DNA of 64,000 nt from Leptolyngbya sp. FACHB-321 (GCF_014695975.1 NZ_JACJPI010000056.1:62001-126000), one strand, 5' to 3'; positions 35,052 through 45,259 are shown, counted from the first letter of the stretch. The notes: generated by a model from the letters alone, not told the origin. Made by a program: numbers and translations.

Positions 35052-38000
35052 GTGACAACAATGCCCGCAGATTCCATCGGTAACACGTTAGCGACCGCTA
35101 AACCTATCTTCCCGATCGCGAGTACACAGACGCTGACCGAGTTTATCGGTGTAGACGCTGGCACTCTCGATTCTAATGATTATTACAGCTTCAAACTGAC
35201 CCGTGCTAGCAGTTTTACGTTATCGCTAACAGGGTTAAGTGCCAATGCAGATGTCCAGATACTAAATAGCGCTGGAGCGATCGCTACAGATACAGACGGT
35301 TCCGCGCTGAGTTCGTCCAACACTGGCACACTAGCAGAATCCATCAACGGTATTCTCAACCCCGGTACTTATTACATTCGCATCTTGCCAGGACCGGCTA
35401 CTGACCCGCTTAATCCGAGCAGTACAACCCCTAGCACTAACTACAACATTAACGTCACTGCAAATAGCAACACCAAAACAGATATCCTCTGGCGAAACTA
35501 TGTCGCTGGCGGTGGAGAGAACGCCATATGGGTAATGGATGGCTCTACCCTTGTCTCTAGTCTTTTCCTGACACCTGTTTCAGATACTAATTGGGTTATT
35601 CAGGCAACAGGTGATTTGAACGGTGATAACAATACTGACATCATTTGGCGCAACTATTCGACTGGGCAAGAAGCGTTGTGGTTTATGGATGGGACAACGC
35701 TAGTATCAAGCACTTTAGCGCTTCCTCCTGTCACCGATCTCAATTGGCAAATTCAGGGGACTGGCGACTTTAATAGTGATGGTAAAGCCGATCTCGTTTG
35801 GCGTAACTACGCAACTGGGCAAAACGTTATTTGGTTTCTCAATGGAGCTACTATTACCTCAAGTCCTTTTATCGAATCGTTACCAAACACTAGTACCCGT
35901 ATTCAGGCAGTTGCTGACTTCAACAATGACGGCAACCCTGATATCCTCTGGCGTAACTACGCACCTTCACCCGCTGCTGAGAATAACTTCATCTGGTTGA
36001 TGAATGGCACGACACGAATTGGCTCTGTGTCTTTACCTGCTGTAACTGTCTTTGACTGGCGGATCGAGGGTGCACTTGATCTTAATTATGATGGTAAAAC
36101 AGACATCCTTTGGCGCAATCCTGTAACGGGTGAAAATATTGTCTGGTATTTGGATGGCACAACCTTTACTTCCTTAGATTTTTTAACTGGTTTTACTGCT
36201 GGCAATTGGCGAGCTACGCCTCCCTTTAATCGTCTGCTCCCAGCGGTGCGTGCCGATGCTGCTGGCAACCTAACTACTACAGCTTTCTCGATCGGTCCTA
36301 TCAATGGCAATGGCACCTATCGTGATGCGGTTAGCGGCACTGATGCAAACGATTACTACCAGTTCTCTGTTGGTAGTACCACACGACTTAGCTTGGCGTT
36401 GAACGGCGGAGGCAGCGGAGGCAGCGGCGCATTTAACGGTAATCTAGATCTGCGGCTGTATGATACCTCTGGCGGCGTTGTAGGAAGCTCCTTAAATGGC
36501 GGCAATGCTTCTGAAGCACTTACAGTCGATAATCTGATAGCAGGAACTTACTACATTCAGGTTGCGGCAGTAGATGGCAGTAGTCCCTATGCCCTAAACA
36601 TTAGCGCTAATAATTTACCTGTGCTGGTCAGCAATAATGCATTGACTATCAGTGAGGGCGCAGCGCTAACAATTAGCAATACTTTGTTGCGGGTGACAGA
36701 TGAGAACAATACGCCTGCTCAACTGACATATACGCTAGCAACGCCTCCAGATATTGCAAAAGGTAGCCTGCGTTTGAATGGGGCAGCGATCGCTCAAAAT
36801 AGCGTCTTTACCCAGGCTGATATTGATGCTGGCAGACTCAGCTACAGCCAGAACGGCAGCGAAACACTCGCTGATAGCTTTGTCTTTAGCGTGTCAGACG
36901 GGGTTGGAGGCGTAATTGGTAATACTACCTTTGCCGTTAATATCATTCCTGTTAACGATGTACCCACGCTAGTGACTAAGCAAGCGCTGACACTTAGCGA
37001 AGGCGCTGCTGCCAGTCTTTCCAGCCTCAATTTGCTTGTTACTGACATCGAGCAAACGGCAGCGCAGTTGATTTATAGCCTCAATGGTGCGCCAACTAAC
37101 GGTAGTCTGCTGTTAAATGGCACAGCAATCTCGGCAGGAGGCACTTTCACCCAAGCTACTATCAGCAGCGGCACGAGCTTAAGCTATAGCCACAATGGGT
37201 CTGAAACGGTAAACGATAGCTTCAGCTTCACTGTTACCGATGGAGCTGGTGGTACCGTCCTGCCATCCCCGCAAACCTTTAGCATTAGCGTTACACCTGT
37301 TAACGATGCTCCGGTACTTATTTCAAACCAAGGGTTGACTGTCACCGAAGGATTTGCGCCAATCATCACACCGCTGATGCTGCAAACCACTGACGCTGAA
37401 TTTACAGGTCCTGGCATTTCGCCGCAGCTTCCAGACCGGATTATCTATACGGTAAGCACGTTACCTATCAACGGCACAATCTTTGTTGGCAATAATGTAC
37501 TTGCTGCTAACGGTACGTTCACCCAGGCAGACGTAAATAACAACCGTATTCTCTACAATCACAACGGCAGTAACACAAATAGTGACAGTTTTGTCTTCAG
37601 TGTCTCTGATGGCAACACTGCTACTGCCAACTCAACCTTCAACATTATTGTTTCGCCTGTCAACTCGCCGCCTGTACTTAGATCAAATGGAGGCTTGACC
37701 CTTAGCGAAGGAGCAACAGTTAGTATTGGCGGTACGCTGCTGGAGGTTACAGACCCAGACAACCCACCACCACAGATAAGATATATGCTGGGTCAAAAAC
37801 CACTAAATGGTGACTTAAAGCTCAACGGCACCGCTTTAACGGCTGGACAAACCTTTACGCAGCAAGATATCAATACGCTTGACCGCCTGACGTATCAGCA
37901 TAATGGCAGTGAGACCACCAGCGATAGCTTTAGCTTTACAGCTACCGACCCATTTGGGGCAGAAATTCCCAGCACGACCTTCAGCATTGCGGTGACCCCA

Positions 38001-41000
38001 GTTAATGATGCGCCGCTCCTAGTATCTAATGTTGGGCTAACGCTCTCGGAAGGTTCTGCTGGCAGTATTACAACAACGCTATTGAGTGCCACTGATGCTG
38101 ATAATTTAAACCCACAGATTATCTATACAGCTTCGACACCAGCCCACGGTAGCCTGGTTCTAGGAGCGACAACCGTTACCAGCTTCACGCAGGCTGAACT
38201 GGCAGGTGGTCAACTCAAGTACGTGCATGACGGCAGTGAGTCGATTTCAGATAGCTTCAGCTTCACACTTAGCGATGGTACGGCGACAACCGCTTCCCAG
38301 ACCTTCAACATCTCTGTGATTCCAGCCAATGATGCACCTGGCATTGTTAATAATCTTGGGCTGACATTGGCAGAAGGGGGAACCACCACGATCGCCAGCA
38401 CTATCCTTGCTATCACTGATAGCGATGGTCCGGGTCCGTTAACTTATACAGTGGGCACTAGCACGACCAGAGGTGCTCTAAAGCTAGGCACAGCAACCCT
38501 CTCAGCGGGGCAGACATTCACGCAGGCAGATGTTACAGGCAATCGTCTCTCCTATACCCACGACGGTTCGGAAACAACTGCGGATAGCTTTACTTTTACA
38601 GCGTCTGATGGCTCTACTACAGGCACTCTGGCTCTTACAACCTTCAACATTGCGGTGGCACCTGTTAATGACGCGCCCGTTCTGGTTTCTAACGGCGGCA
38701 TCACACTCCTTGAGGGTGCGCTGACCACCATCAGCAGCAGCGTGTTACAGGTGAGCGATGGCGACAATCCGCCACTGACAAACCTAATCTATAGCGTGAC
38801 CAGTGCACCTACAAACGGTACGTTGTCGCTGGGTGGTAGCGCTGTGACTAGCTTTACGCAAGCGAATCTGAACAGTGGGCAACTGGTCTATCGGCACAAT
38901 GGCAGCGAATCGCTGTCTGATAGTTTTTCTTTCAACGTAACTGATGGTGTGGTGACAACGCCAGTTGGTCCGAGCATCTTCAATATTACAGTCACGCCTG
39001 TTAACGATATCCCCGGCATTGCTAGTAACCTGGGTTTGACATTGGCAGAAGGGGGAACCACCACGATCGCCAGTACCGCTCTATCAATTACTGACAATGA
39101 TGGTCCTGGTCCCTTAACCTACACGTTAGGCACTGGCACGACTAGAGGTAGCCTCACACTTGGTGCTGCAGCACTATCGGCAGGTCAAACCTTTACGCAA
39201 GCAGACATTGCTAGCAATCGCCTCTCGTATACCCACAATGGGACCGAGACCACTACAGATAGCTTTACCTTTACTGCCTCAGATGGCTCGACCGGTACGA
39301 TTGCACTCACGACCTTCAGCATTAACGTCACACCAGTAAATGACGCGCCAACGCTGACAGTTCCGGGCTTCCAGTCAGTGAATGAAGATCTCCCGCTTGC
39401 CTTTACAGGAGCAAATCGCATCAGTGTCAGCGATGCAGATCTTGGCAGCAATCCTTTAGTGGTGACGCTTTCAGCTTCTGGTGGCACACTCAGCCTCAAT
39501 CCTGGTAGCTTGACTGTAAACAACAACGGCTCCAATCAGGTTACGCTGACCGGTCAGCTCACAGCAGTCAACAATGCGCTAGGTAGCTTGGTCTATAGAG
39601 GACTCTTGAATTTCAACGGTCCTGACACAGTCAGTATCACTGTGACTGACCAAGGTAGCACTGGGGCTGGTGGCATACAGACGGATACGAAAACGATCGA
39701 CCTGATTGTTAACCCCATCAACGATGCGCCAACCTTGACTGTACCTGGAGCACAAACCGTTTTAGAAGATGCAGTGTTGTCACTGGCAGACCTGATTATT
39801 ACCACTGATGCTGATTCAGGCACTAACCCTATTCAAGTGACTCTGGGTACGCTGAACGGGCAGCTTACATTAGGAACAACAGGTGGACTTACCTTTGCTG
39901 ACGGTTCAACTAATGGCGACGGTACACTTAGCTTCACAGGCGCGATCGATAGCGTACGGGCAGCTTTAGCGACTCTCAGCTATCAAGGCAAAGCCAACTA
40001 CTTCGGTACGGACACCATAACGCTCAAGGTGGATGATCAAGGGGCTGTTGGTGCATCCAGTGCATTAAGTATCCAGAGAACAATCGCGGTAAATGTCACC
40101 CCTGTTAATGATGTGCCTATCTTTACAGCAGGCACTGACTTGGTTGTAAATGAAGATGCGGCACCACAGACGGTGAACTGGGCAACAGGCATTTCTACAG
40201 GACCAGCCAATGAAGCCAGCCAGACACTGAACTTCGTCACCTCGAACAGTAACGCTAGTCTATTTACCACTGCACCGACGATCGACCCTACAGGCAGACT
40301 TACCTACACGCTTGCGCCCAATGCTAATGGTGTCGCTACTGTAACAGTCAACCTGAAGGACAACGGCGGTACGGTTAATGGTGGTATAGATACTTCGCCC
40401 GCCAGCACCTTTACGATTACGGTAAACCCCGTTAACGATGCGCCGTCCTTTATAAAGGGCGCGAATCAAACCATTGCAGAAGATGCAGGTGCACAAACAA
40501 TCACTGGCTGGGCAACAGGGATTTTGGCAGGACCAGCTAATGAAGCAGCTCAGCCACTCAATTTCCTGGTCAATACTGATAATCCGTCCCTATTCTCGGT
40601 TGCTCCCACCATAGATCCTGCAACGGGCACTCTCACGTATACAGCGGCTCCCAATGCTAACGGTACAGCGATTGTGACCGTGCAGCTTAGAGATGGTGGT
40701 GGTACGGAGCTAGGTGGTGTAGATAGCTCTGCACTCCAAACCTTCACCATCAACGTTACGGCAATCAACGATGCACCTGTCTTCACTCTGCCGAACCCAC
40801 CAACAGTCAGTGAAGATACGACATTAGCAATCGCAGGCATCAGCCTCCGAGACGTTGATTCAGTCAGCAGCCCGCTCGTAGTCACACTCTCTGTAGCTAA
40901 CGGCACGCTCCAACTAGGCAATACTACTGGACTCACTATCACTGCTGGTTCTAACAACAGCGGCAGTGTCGCCTTCAGTGGCACGCTCAGCGACATTAAT

Positions 41001-43301
41001 GCCGCCCTGTCTGGTCTTAGCTATCGTGGCAATCTGAACTTTAATGGGTCGGATACATTAACGCTTACCGCTAATGACCAGGGCAATATAGGGTCTGGAC
41101 CGATCGGTATCGACAATAGAACGCTGGTTCTAACTGTAACTGCTGTTAACGATGCCCCCATCATCAATGTTCCGGGCAGCCAAACAGTAGATGAAGATAC
41201 TAACCTGACACTTTCTGGCATCAGTCTTGCCGATGTGGATGCAAGCGCGAGCCCGATTACCGTAACCCTCTCAGCTGTCAACGGTACGTTAACCCTCGAT
41301 CCGCTGGTCGCGGGTACTACCACCCTCACGCTGACCGATACGCTGGATAACATCAATACCGCGATCGCCAACCTCACCTATAGAGGCAAGCTCAACTACA
41401 ACGGAGCCGATACGATTACCATTAGGACAAATGACCAGGGCAACACAGGCTTTGGTGGTCCGCTCACCGACCTCAAGACGATCAGTGTTAATGTCAATGC
41501 TGTTAACGATATACCAGTACTGACTGTACCAGGCGCACAGACGGTTAATGAAGATACCAACCTGGTCTTCAACGCAGGTAGAGCCATCACACTAACCGAT
41601 GTAGATTCTGGAGCTAGTCCGATTCAAGTGACCTTTGCTGTCAGCAATGGCACTCTGACGCTAGGTACGGTCGGTAGTGGCGGCGCAATCACGGGCATCG
41701 GTACTGGTGCGATCACCTACATTGGTACACTGGCAGCCCTTACCCCTGCACTCAGCACCCTGACCTATCGCGGAAAGGCGAACTACTTTGGTGCTGATAC
41801 GCTCAATGTCACCGTTAATGACCAAGGCAATACAGGCTCTGGTGCACCTGGCATAGTCACTAACTCCGTTGCCATTACCGTTACCTCGGTGAATGATGCT
41901 CCCCTTCTGCTGACAAATCGGGCGCTGACATTAAGCGAAAGTACCTCTAGTGTGATCACCAATTCGCAACTCCGCTTTACAGATGTAGATAATACGCCTG
42001 CTCAGCTTGTCTACACGCTGTTTAGTGCTCCCAACCCTCTGACAACAGGCAGTTTACGCCTCTCAAACGGCAGCGGCACTACCCTTACTCTGGCGACTGG
42101 TGGCACGTTTACTCAGGCAGATGTCAACAGCGGCTATCTCTCCTACGTTCATAGCGGCAGCGAGACAACGAGCGATAGCTTTACCTTCAGGGTCTTTGAC
42201 AACACGCCGGGTAGTATCACAGTTCCTGGTAGCGGCGAGGCTACCTTCAACATTGTGATTAATCCGGTGAATGATGCGCCCACGATCGTTAACAACACTA
42301 GACTGAGCCTGACCGAAGGCGCAACGACTACCATCTCCAACACCTTGCTGCGTGTCAGTGATGCCGACAACACAACGGCTCAACTACGATACACCTTAAG
42401 TAGCAGCCCAAATAATGGGAACCTGCGGTTGAATGGTAGTGCGCTCACCTTAGGACAGAGCTTTACTCAAGCTGACATTGACTCCAACCGTGTCTCTTAT
42501 CGCCACAACGGTAGCGAAACCAACAGTGACAGCTTCATCTTTGCGGTGAATGATGGCGCAGGCGGAACAACCGGCAGTAGGACATTCAATATTGACATTG
42601 CCAATGTTAATGATGCACCAACGATCGTCTCGGTAGGTCCTGCCACAGTGAACGAAGGTGCAACGCTGAATATTACCAACACGTTGCTGAGAACCTCCGA
42701 TCCAGATAACTTAACCTCTGAGTTAAGATATACGCTGCCAACCGTACCCCTCTCGGGCGTACTCCTGCTGAACGGTACAACACTGAGCGCAGGCGCAGTT
42801 GTAACGCAACAGCAAATCGATCAGGGCTCACTCACCTATGTCCATAATGGCAGCGAACCAACGGGTAGCGATGTCTTTGTCTTCCGAGTGTCAGATGGTG
42901 CAATTACCTTGCCTGATCGCGTTTTCAACATCAACATCAATCCTATAAACGATCCACCAACGTTAGTAAGCAACAGTGGCTTGCTCTTGGCAGGCGAGGC
43001 GCCTTCACTCACCGTTATTAGCAACGACTTACTCCAGGTGTCAGATGTTGATAACACAACGGCTCAGTTGACTTACACACTGACATCTGTACCAAATCCA
43101 ACGGTCGGCATTCTGCGACTTAATGGCACTCAGGTTACTGCGGGAGGAACCTTCACTCAGGCAGATATTGATTCAGGTAGTCTCAGCTTCGACTACCTCG
43201 GTAACGGCACTAGTGAAACCTTCCAATTCTCGGTGTCGGATGGTGGTACAGGCGGCACGCTTTCCAATGGGTTCTTCTACATCAACTTCAGCTACTCGTA
43301 A
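35052..43301 (+). CDS. Giant cadherin-like/CSPG-repeat surface protein, probable type I secretion substrate
   Basis: A 2,749-residue repeat protein. Order: a pre-peptidase C-terminal (PPC) domain (about 1-135); five FG-GAP/VCBS-like repeats built on TDILWRNY...WxMDGTT (about 140-395) with DLNGDNNTD-type calcium loops; a second PPC domain (about 400-515); eight CSPG/cadherin-like units (about 521-1430); seven cadherin-like 'VNED' units (about 1433-2283); and four more CSPG-like units to the end. Each CSPG unit carries LxxSEGxxxxI, FTQADI and HNGSET-DSF motifs. There is no Sec signal peptide and no RTX nonapeptide block. With the exporter upstream, secretion by the type I route and a role in adhesion or matrix formation are inferred. 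The start is GTG at 35052; ATG at 35061 is possible. Confidence 0.9.
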   Translation: MTTMPADSIGNTLATAKPIFPIASTQTLTEFIGVDAGTLDSNDYYSFKLTRASSFTLSLTGLSANADVQILNSAGAIATDTDGSALSSSNTGTLAESINGILNPGTYYIRILPGPATDPLNPSSTTPSTNYNINVTANSNTKTDILWRNYVAGGGENAIWVMDGSTLVSSLFLTPVSDTNWVIQATGDLNGDNNTDIIWRNYSTGQEALWFMDGTTLVSSTLALPPVTDLNWQIQGTGDFNSDGKADLVWRNYATGQNVIWFLNGATITSSPFIESLPNTSTRIQAVADFNNDGNPDILWRNYAPSPAAENNFIWLMNGTTRIGSVSLPAVTVFDWRIEGALDLNYDGKTDILWRNPVTGENIVWYLDGTTFTSLDFLTGFTAGNWRATPPFNRLLPAVRADAAGNLTTTAFSIGPINGNGTYRDAVSGTDANDYYQFSVGSTTRLSLALNGGGSGGSGAFNGNLDLRLYDTSGGVVGSSLNGGNASEALTVDNLIAGTYYIQVAAVDGSSPYALNISANNLPVLVSNNALTISEGAALTISNTLLRVTDENNTPAQLTYTLATPPDIAKGSLRLNGAAIAQNSVFTQADIDAGRLSYSQNGSETLADSFVFSVSDGVGGVIGNTTFAVNIIPVNDVPTLVTKQALTLSEGAAASLSSLNLLVTDIEQTAAQLIYSLNGAPTNGSLLLNGTAISAGGTFTQATISSGTSLSYSHNGSETVNDSFSFTVTDGAGGTVLPSPQTFSISVTPVNDAPVLISNQGLTVTEGFAPIITPLMLQTTDAEFTGPGISPQLPDRIIYTVSTLPINGTIFVGNNVLAANGTFTQADVNNNRILYNHNGSNTNSDSFVFSVSDGNTATANSTFNIIVSPVNSPPVLRSNGGLTLSEGATVSIGGTLLEVTDPDNPPPQIRYMLGQKPLNGDLKLNGTALTAGQTFTQQDINTLDRLTYQHNGSETTSDSFSFTATDPFGAEIPSTTFSIAVTPVNDAPLLVSNVGLTLSEGSAGSITTTLLSATDADNLNPQIIYTASTPAHGSLVLGATTVTSFTQAELAGGQLKYVHDGSESISDSFSFTLSDGTATTASQTFNISVIPANDAPGIVNNLGLTLAEGGTTTIASTILAITDSDGPGPLTYTVGTSTTRGALKLGTATLSAGQTFTQADVTGNRLSYTHDGSETTADSFTFTASDGSTTGTLALTTFNIAVAPVNDAPVLVSNGGITLLEGALTTISSSVLQVSDGDNPPLTNLIYSVTSAPTNGTLSLGGSAVTSFTQANLNSGQLVYRHNGSESLSDSFSFNVTDGVVTTPVGPSIFNITVTPVNDIPGIASNLGLTLAEGGTTTIASTALSITDNDGPGPLTYTLGTGTTRGSLTLGAAALSAGQTFTQADIASNRLSYTHNGTETTTDSFTFTASDGSTGTIALTTFSINVTPVNDAPTLTVPGFQSVNEDLPLAFTGANRISVSDADLGSNPLVVTLSASGGTLSLNPGSLTVNNNGSNQVTLTGQLTAVNNALGSLVYRGLLNFNGPDTVSITVTDQGSTGAGGIQTDTKTIDLIVNPINDAPTLTVPGAQTVLEDAVLSLADLIITTDADSGTNPIQVTLGTLNGQLTLGTTGGLTFADGSTNGDGTLSFTGAIDSVRAALATLSYQGKANYFGTDTITLKVDDQGAVGASSALSIQRTIAVNVTPVNDVPIFTAGTDLVVNEDAAPQTVNWATGISTGPANEASQTLNFVTSNSNASLFTTAPTIDPTGRLTYTLAPNANGVATVTVNLKDNGGTVNGGIDTSPASTFTITVNPVNDAPSFIKGANQTIAEDAGAQTITGWATGILAGPANEAAQPLNFLVNTDNPSLFSVAPTIDPATGTLTYTAAPNANGTAIVTVQLRDGGGTELGGVDSSALQTFTINVTAINDAPVFTLPNPPTVSEDTTLAIAGISLRDVDSVSSPLVVTLSVANGTLQLGNTTGLTITAGSNNSGSVAFSGTLSDINAALSGLSYRGNLNFNGSDTLTLTANDQGNIGSGPIGIDNRTLVLTVTAVNDAPIINVPGSQTVDEDTNLTLSGISLADVDASASPITVTLSAVNGTLTLDPLVAGTTTLTLTDTLDNINTAIANLTYRGKLNYNGADTITIRTNDQGNTGFGGPLTDLKTISVNVNAVNDIPVLTVPGAQTVNEDTNLVFNAGRAITLTDVDSGASPIQVTFAVSNGTLTLGTVGSGGAITGIGTGAITYIGTLAALTPALSTLTYRGKANYFGADTLNVTVNDQGNTGSGAPGIVTNSVAITVTSVNDAPLLLTNRALTLSESTSSVITNSQLRFTDVDNTPAQLVYTLFSAPNPLTTGSLRLSNGSGTTLTLATGGTFTQADVNSGYLSYVHSGSETTSDSFTFRVFDNTPGSITVPGSGEATFNIVINPVNDAPTIVNNTRLSLTEGATTTISNTLLRVSDADNTTAQLRYTLSSSPNNGNLRLNGSALTLGQSFTQADIDSNRVSYRHNGSETNSDSFIFAVNDGAGGTTGSRTFNIDIANVNDAPTIVSVGPATVNEGATLNITNTLLRTSDPDNLTSELRYTLPTVPLSGVLLLNGTTLSAGAVVTQQQIDQGSLTYVHNGSEPTGSDVFVFRVSDGAITLPDRVFNININPINDPPTLVSNSGLLLAGEAPSLTVISNDLLQVSDVDNTTAQLTYTLTSVPNPTVGILRLNGTQVTAGGTFTQADIDSGSLSFDYLGNGTSETFQFSVSDGGTGGTLSNGFFYINFSYS

Positions 43302-43333
43302 GCTGAATCACCAGTAACGTAAACTGGAACCTG

Positions 43334-43371
43334 ACGGATGCTGTGCAGTCATTGTGCAGCATCCGTTTTTT
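43334..43371 (+). terminator. Rho-independent terminator after the giant gene
   Basis: ACGGATGCTG (43334-43343) pairs with CAGCATCCGT (43357-43366), with TTTTT following. It lies 33 bp past the stop of the giant gene and separates it from cysK. Confidence 0.85.
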
Positions 43372-43457
43372 GTGAACGTTCTGCCTCTAAAAGGAGATCG
43401 TCAGACTGGTCGCTTTACGCCAAAATCTTTATAGGGACTTACTAGGTAGTTTGCAGC

Positions 43458-44435
43458 ATGGATATCAAGAGCGGCTTCATCGACGCGATCGGCAACACCC
43501 CACTAATTCGGCTGAATAGTTTCAGCGATGAAACGGGTTGTGAGATCCTGGGCAAGGCAGAATTTCTGAACCCGGGTGGCTCGGTCAAAGATCGGGCAGC
43601 ACTATATATCATTCAAGATGCTGAAGCAAAAGGTCTGCTTAAGCCAGGAGGAACCGTTGTCGAAGGCTCTGCCGGTAATACGGGCATTGGGCTGGCGCAT
43701 ATCTGTAACGCCAAAGGCTACAAATGCCTGATCATCATTCCCGAAACACAGTCGCAAGAAAAAATCGATCTTTTGCGAACATTGGGTGCCGAAGTGCGTA
43801 CAGTTCCCGCTGTGCCCTATAAAGATCCGAATAATTACGTCAGGCTTTCTGGCAGCATTGCCTCAGAGATGGAAAACGCAATCTGGGCAAACCAGTTTGA
43901 TAATCTGGCAAATCGTCAAGCCCATTACGCCACGACTGGTCCCGAAATTTGGGCACAAACAGACGGTAAAGTCGATGTCTGGGTTACTGCAACGGGTACA
44001 GGCGGCACCTATGCTGGAGTCTCTCTTTTTTTGAAAGAAAAGAATCCCAGCATTCAGTGTGTCCTTGCTGATCCTATGGGGAGCGGGCTCTACAGCTACG
44101 TTAAAACAGGTGAACCAAACCCAGAAGGCAGTTCTATTACTGAAGGCATTGGCAACAGCCGTGTGACTGACAATATGAAGGGTGCCCCAGCCGACGATGC
44201 TATCCAGGTTTATGATACTGAGGCAGTGCGCGTGTTGTATCAGCTACTGGAAAAAGACGGACTATTTATGGGTGGCTCAGTTGGCATTAATGTGGGAGCA
44301 GCGATCGCCCTAGCAAAGCAACTTGGTCCTGGACATACAATCGTCACCATACTGTGCGATAGCGGCAGTCGTTACCAATCAAAACTTTTCAACCGCGACT
44401 GGCTAGCAACAAAAGGTCTGCTGCCGCATCGTTAG
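43458..44435 (+). CDS. cysK: Cysteine synthase A (O-acetylserine sulfhydrylase)
   Basis: This 325-residue PLP enzyme forms cysteine from O-acetylserine and sulfide. The PLP lysine is Lys44 in NPGGSVKDRAA. The substrate loop GSAGNTGIGLA and the phosphate-binding GTGTGGTYAG are intact, and ILCDSGSRYQSKLFN closes the active site. The branch with EGIGNSRVTDN and a long C-terminus is typical of cyanobacteria. It is monocistronic between two terminator-bearing regions. ATG at 43458. Confidence 0.95.
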   Translation: MDIKSGFIDAIGNTPLIRLNSFSDETGCEILGKAEFLNPGGSVKDRAALYIIQDAEAKGLLKPGGTVVEGSAGNTGIGLAHICNAKGYKCLIIIPETQSQEKIDLLRTLGAEVRTVPAVPYKDPNNYVRLSGSIASEMENAIWANQFDNLANRQAHYATTGPEIWAQTDGKVDVWVTATGTGGTYAGVSLFLKEKNPSIQCVLADPMGSGLYSYVKTGEPNPEGSSITEGIGNSRVTDNMKGAPADDAIQVYDTEAVRVLYQLLEKDGLFMGGSVGINVGAAIALAKQLGPGHTIVTILCDSGSRYQSKLFNRDWLATKGLLPHR

Positions 44436-44646
44436 AGCAGTAATATCTCGGCAAAGTTTTAGAAAACGAATGATCGCTGGTTGCTCTAGCTAGCGTTCAT
44501 TTCGCTATGTGTCGACTACAGCCAATTATCAACACCTTGCATCTCGCTATACGAACCTATCAACCTGCTGACCATCCGATCGACAGATCTTAGCGCACAT
44601 AGTATAAAGTTTCACTAAAGTGCTGTTTGCCCCTAATTCTGTAGCT

Positions 44647-44652
44647 TATAAT
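44647..44652 (+). promoter_or_regulatory. -10 box candidate for the DUF4278 gene
   Basis: A perfect TATAAT lies 124 bp before the ATG. No good -35 hexamer is found at 16-18 bp spacing (TGTTTG occupies the 17-bp position), so either the -35 is weak or an activator is needed. Transcription would begin near 44660 and give a leader of about 115 nt. Confidence 0.45.
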
Positions 44653-44694
44653 ACAGATATAAAGAAAACGTTCATCTAGCCGCTAATTAAATTC

Positions 44695-44733
44695 GGCAGA
44701 CGGAAGTAGGGAGAAGTCCCGAAGGAACGCGCC
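44695..44733 (+). promoter_or_regulatory. Candidate structured 5' leader element of the DUF4278 gene
   Basis: A GC-rich, purine-biased segment contains the hairpin GGGA-GAAG-TCCC (44709-44720) and then GAAGGAACGCGCC. It ends 42 bp before the ATG, in an otherwise AT-rich leader. From memory, very similar sequence occurs in the leaders of other cyanobacterial genes, including those for RRM-type RNA-binding proteins. I cannot verify this here. Confidence 0.45.
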
Positions 44734-44775
44734 TCATTCACCACACACAACGCATTTAACCAAGAGGCGAAGACC

Positions 44776-45198
44776 ATGCAACTTACTTACCGTGGCGCTC
44801 ATTATAACTATACTCCCGGTGGTGCTGAAGCCGATCGGGAAGCAAATGTTTTCCGCGCCCTCAGACCTACTTATCAACTTCATTATCGCGGCACCGTTTA
44901 CGCTGTTGACCCTAACGTGGAACCACGTCGGTCAGTTGCACAACCTGTTGGACCGTTGCACTACCGTGGTGTTGCTTACTCTTTGAATGGTGAGACCTTC
45001 CCCACTAGCAGAAAGGCAGTTCCTGTTGTACCGAGCAGACCTGCCTTTAACAGAAAAGCGGCTAGCCCCGCAGAGTTCGCAGCCGTTCATCGCGACAATC
45101 TCTACAAAAACTTGCAGCACCGTCTTCAAGTTGCACGGGATAAGCAGGACCAAACCTTGATTAATTTGCTTGAACGTGAACTACAGCAAATTGTGTAA
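44776..45198 (+). CDS. DUF4278 domain protein
   Basis: This 140-residue protein has three copies of the DUF4278 motif LxYRGxxY: LTYRGAHYNY (residue 3), LHYRGTVYAV (35) and LHYRGVAYSL (62). A basic linker and a helical C-terminal module (HRDNLYKNLQHRLQVARDKQ, then LINLLEREL) follow. The family is restricted mainly to cyanobacteria, and its function is unknown; some members are stress-induced. There is no signal peptide. ATG at 44776 follows AAGAGGCGAAGA. A strong terminator closes the gene. Confidence 0.9.
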   Translation: MQLTYRGAHYNYTPGGAEADREANVFRALRPTYQLHYRGTVYAVDPNVEPRRSVAQPVGPLHYRGVAYSLNGETFPTSRKAVPVVPSRPAFNRKAASPAEFAAVHRDNLYKNLQHRLQVARDKQDQTLINLLERELQQIV

Positions 45199-45225
45199 GT
45201 AGTTGAGCGTAGTTAAACTCCTGAT

Positions 45226-45259
45226 AAAAAGCGGTGCAGATCTTCTGTGCCGCTTTTTT
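45226..45259 (+). terminator. Rho-independent terminator after the DUF4278 gene
   Basis: AAAAAGCGGTGCAGA (45226-45240) pairs with TCTGTGCCGCTTTTTT (45244-45259) through two internal G-T pairs, ending in six T residues. It lies 28 bp past the stop. Confidence 0.88.

Larger units (their letters stand above)
44436..44775. other. Intergenic region carrying the promoter and leader of the DUF4278 gene (340 bp)
   Basis: Besides the -10-like element at 44647-44652 and the structured-looking leader at 44695-44733, both listed separately, I see nothing that codes. No clear cysK terminator is visible in the first 150 bp. Confidence 0.5.

Noticed and set aside
36086..43057. Many open frames of 60-150 codons on the minus strand under the giant repeat gene
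   Set aside because: They follow the repeat period of the plus-strand gene, have no start signals, and encode repetitive Ser/Val-rich sequence. They are shadows of the coding strand.
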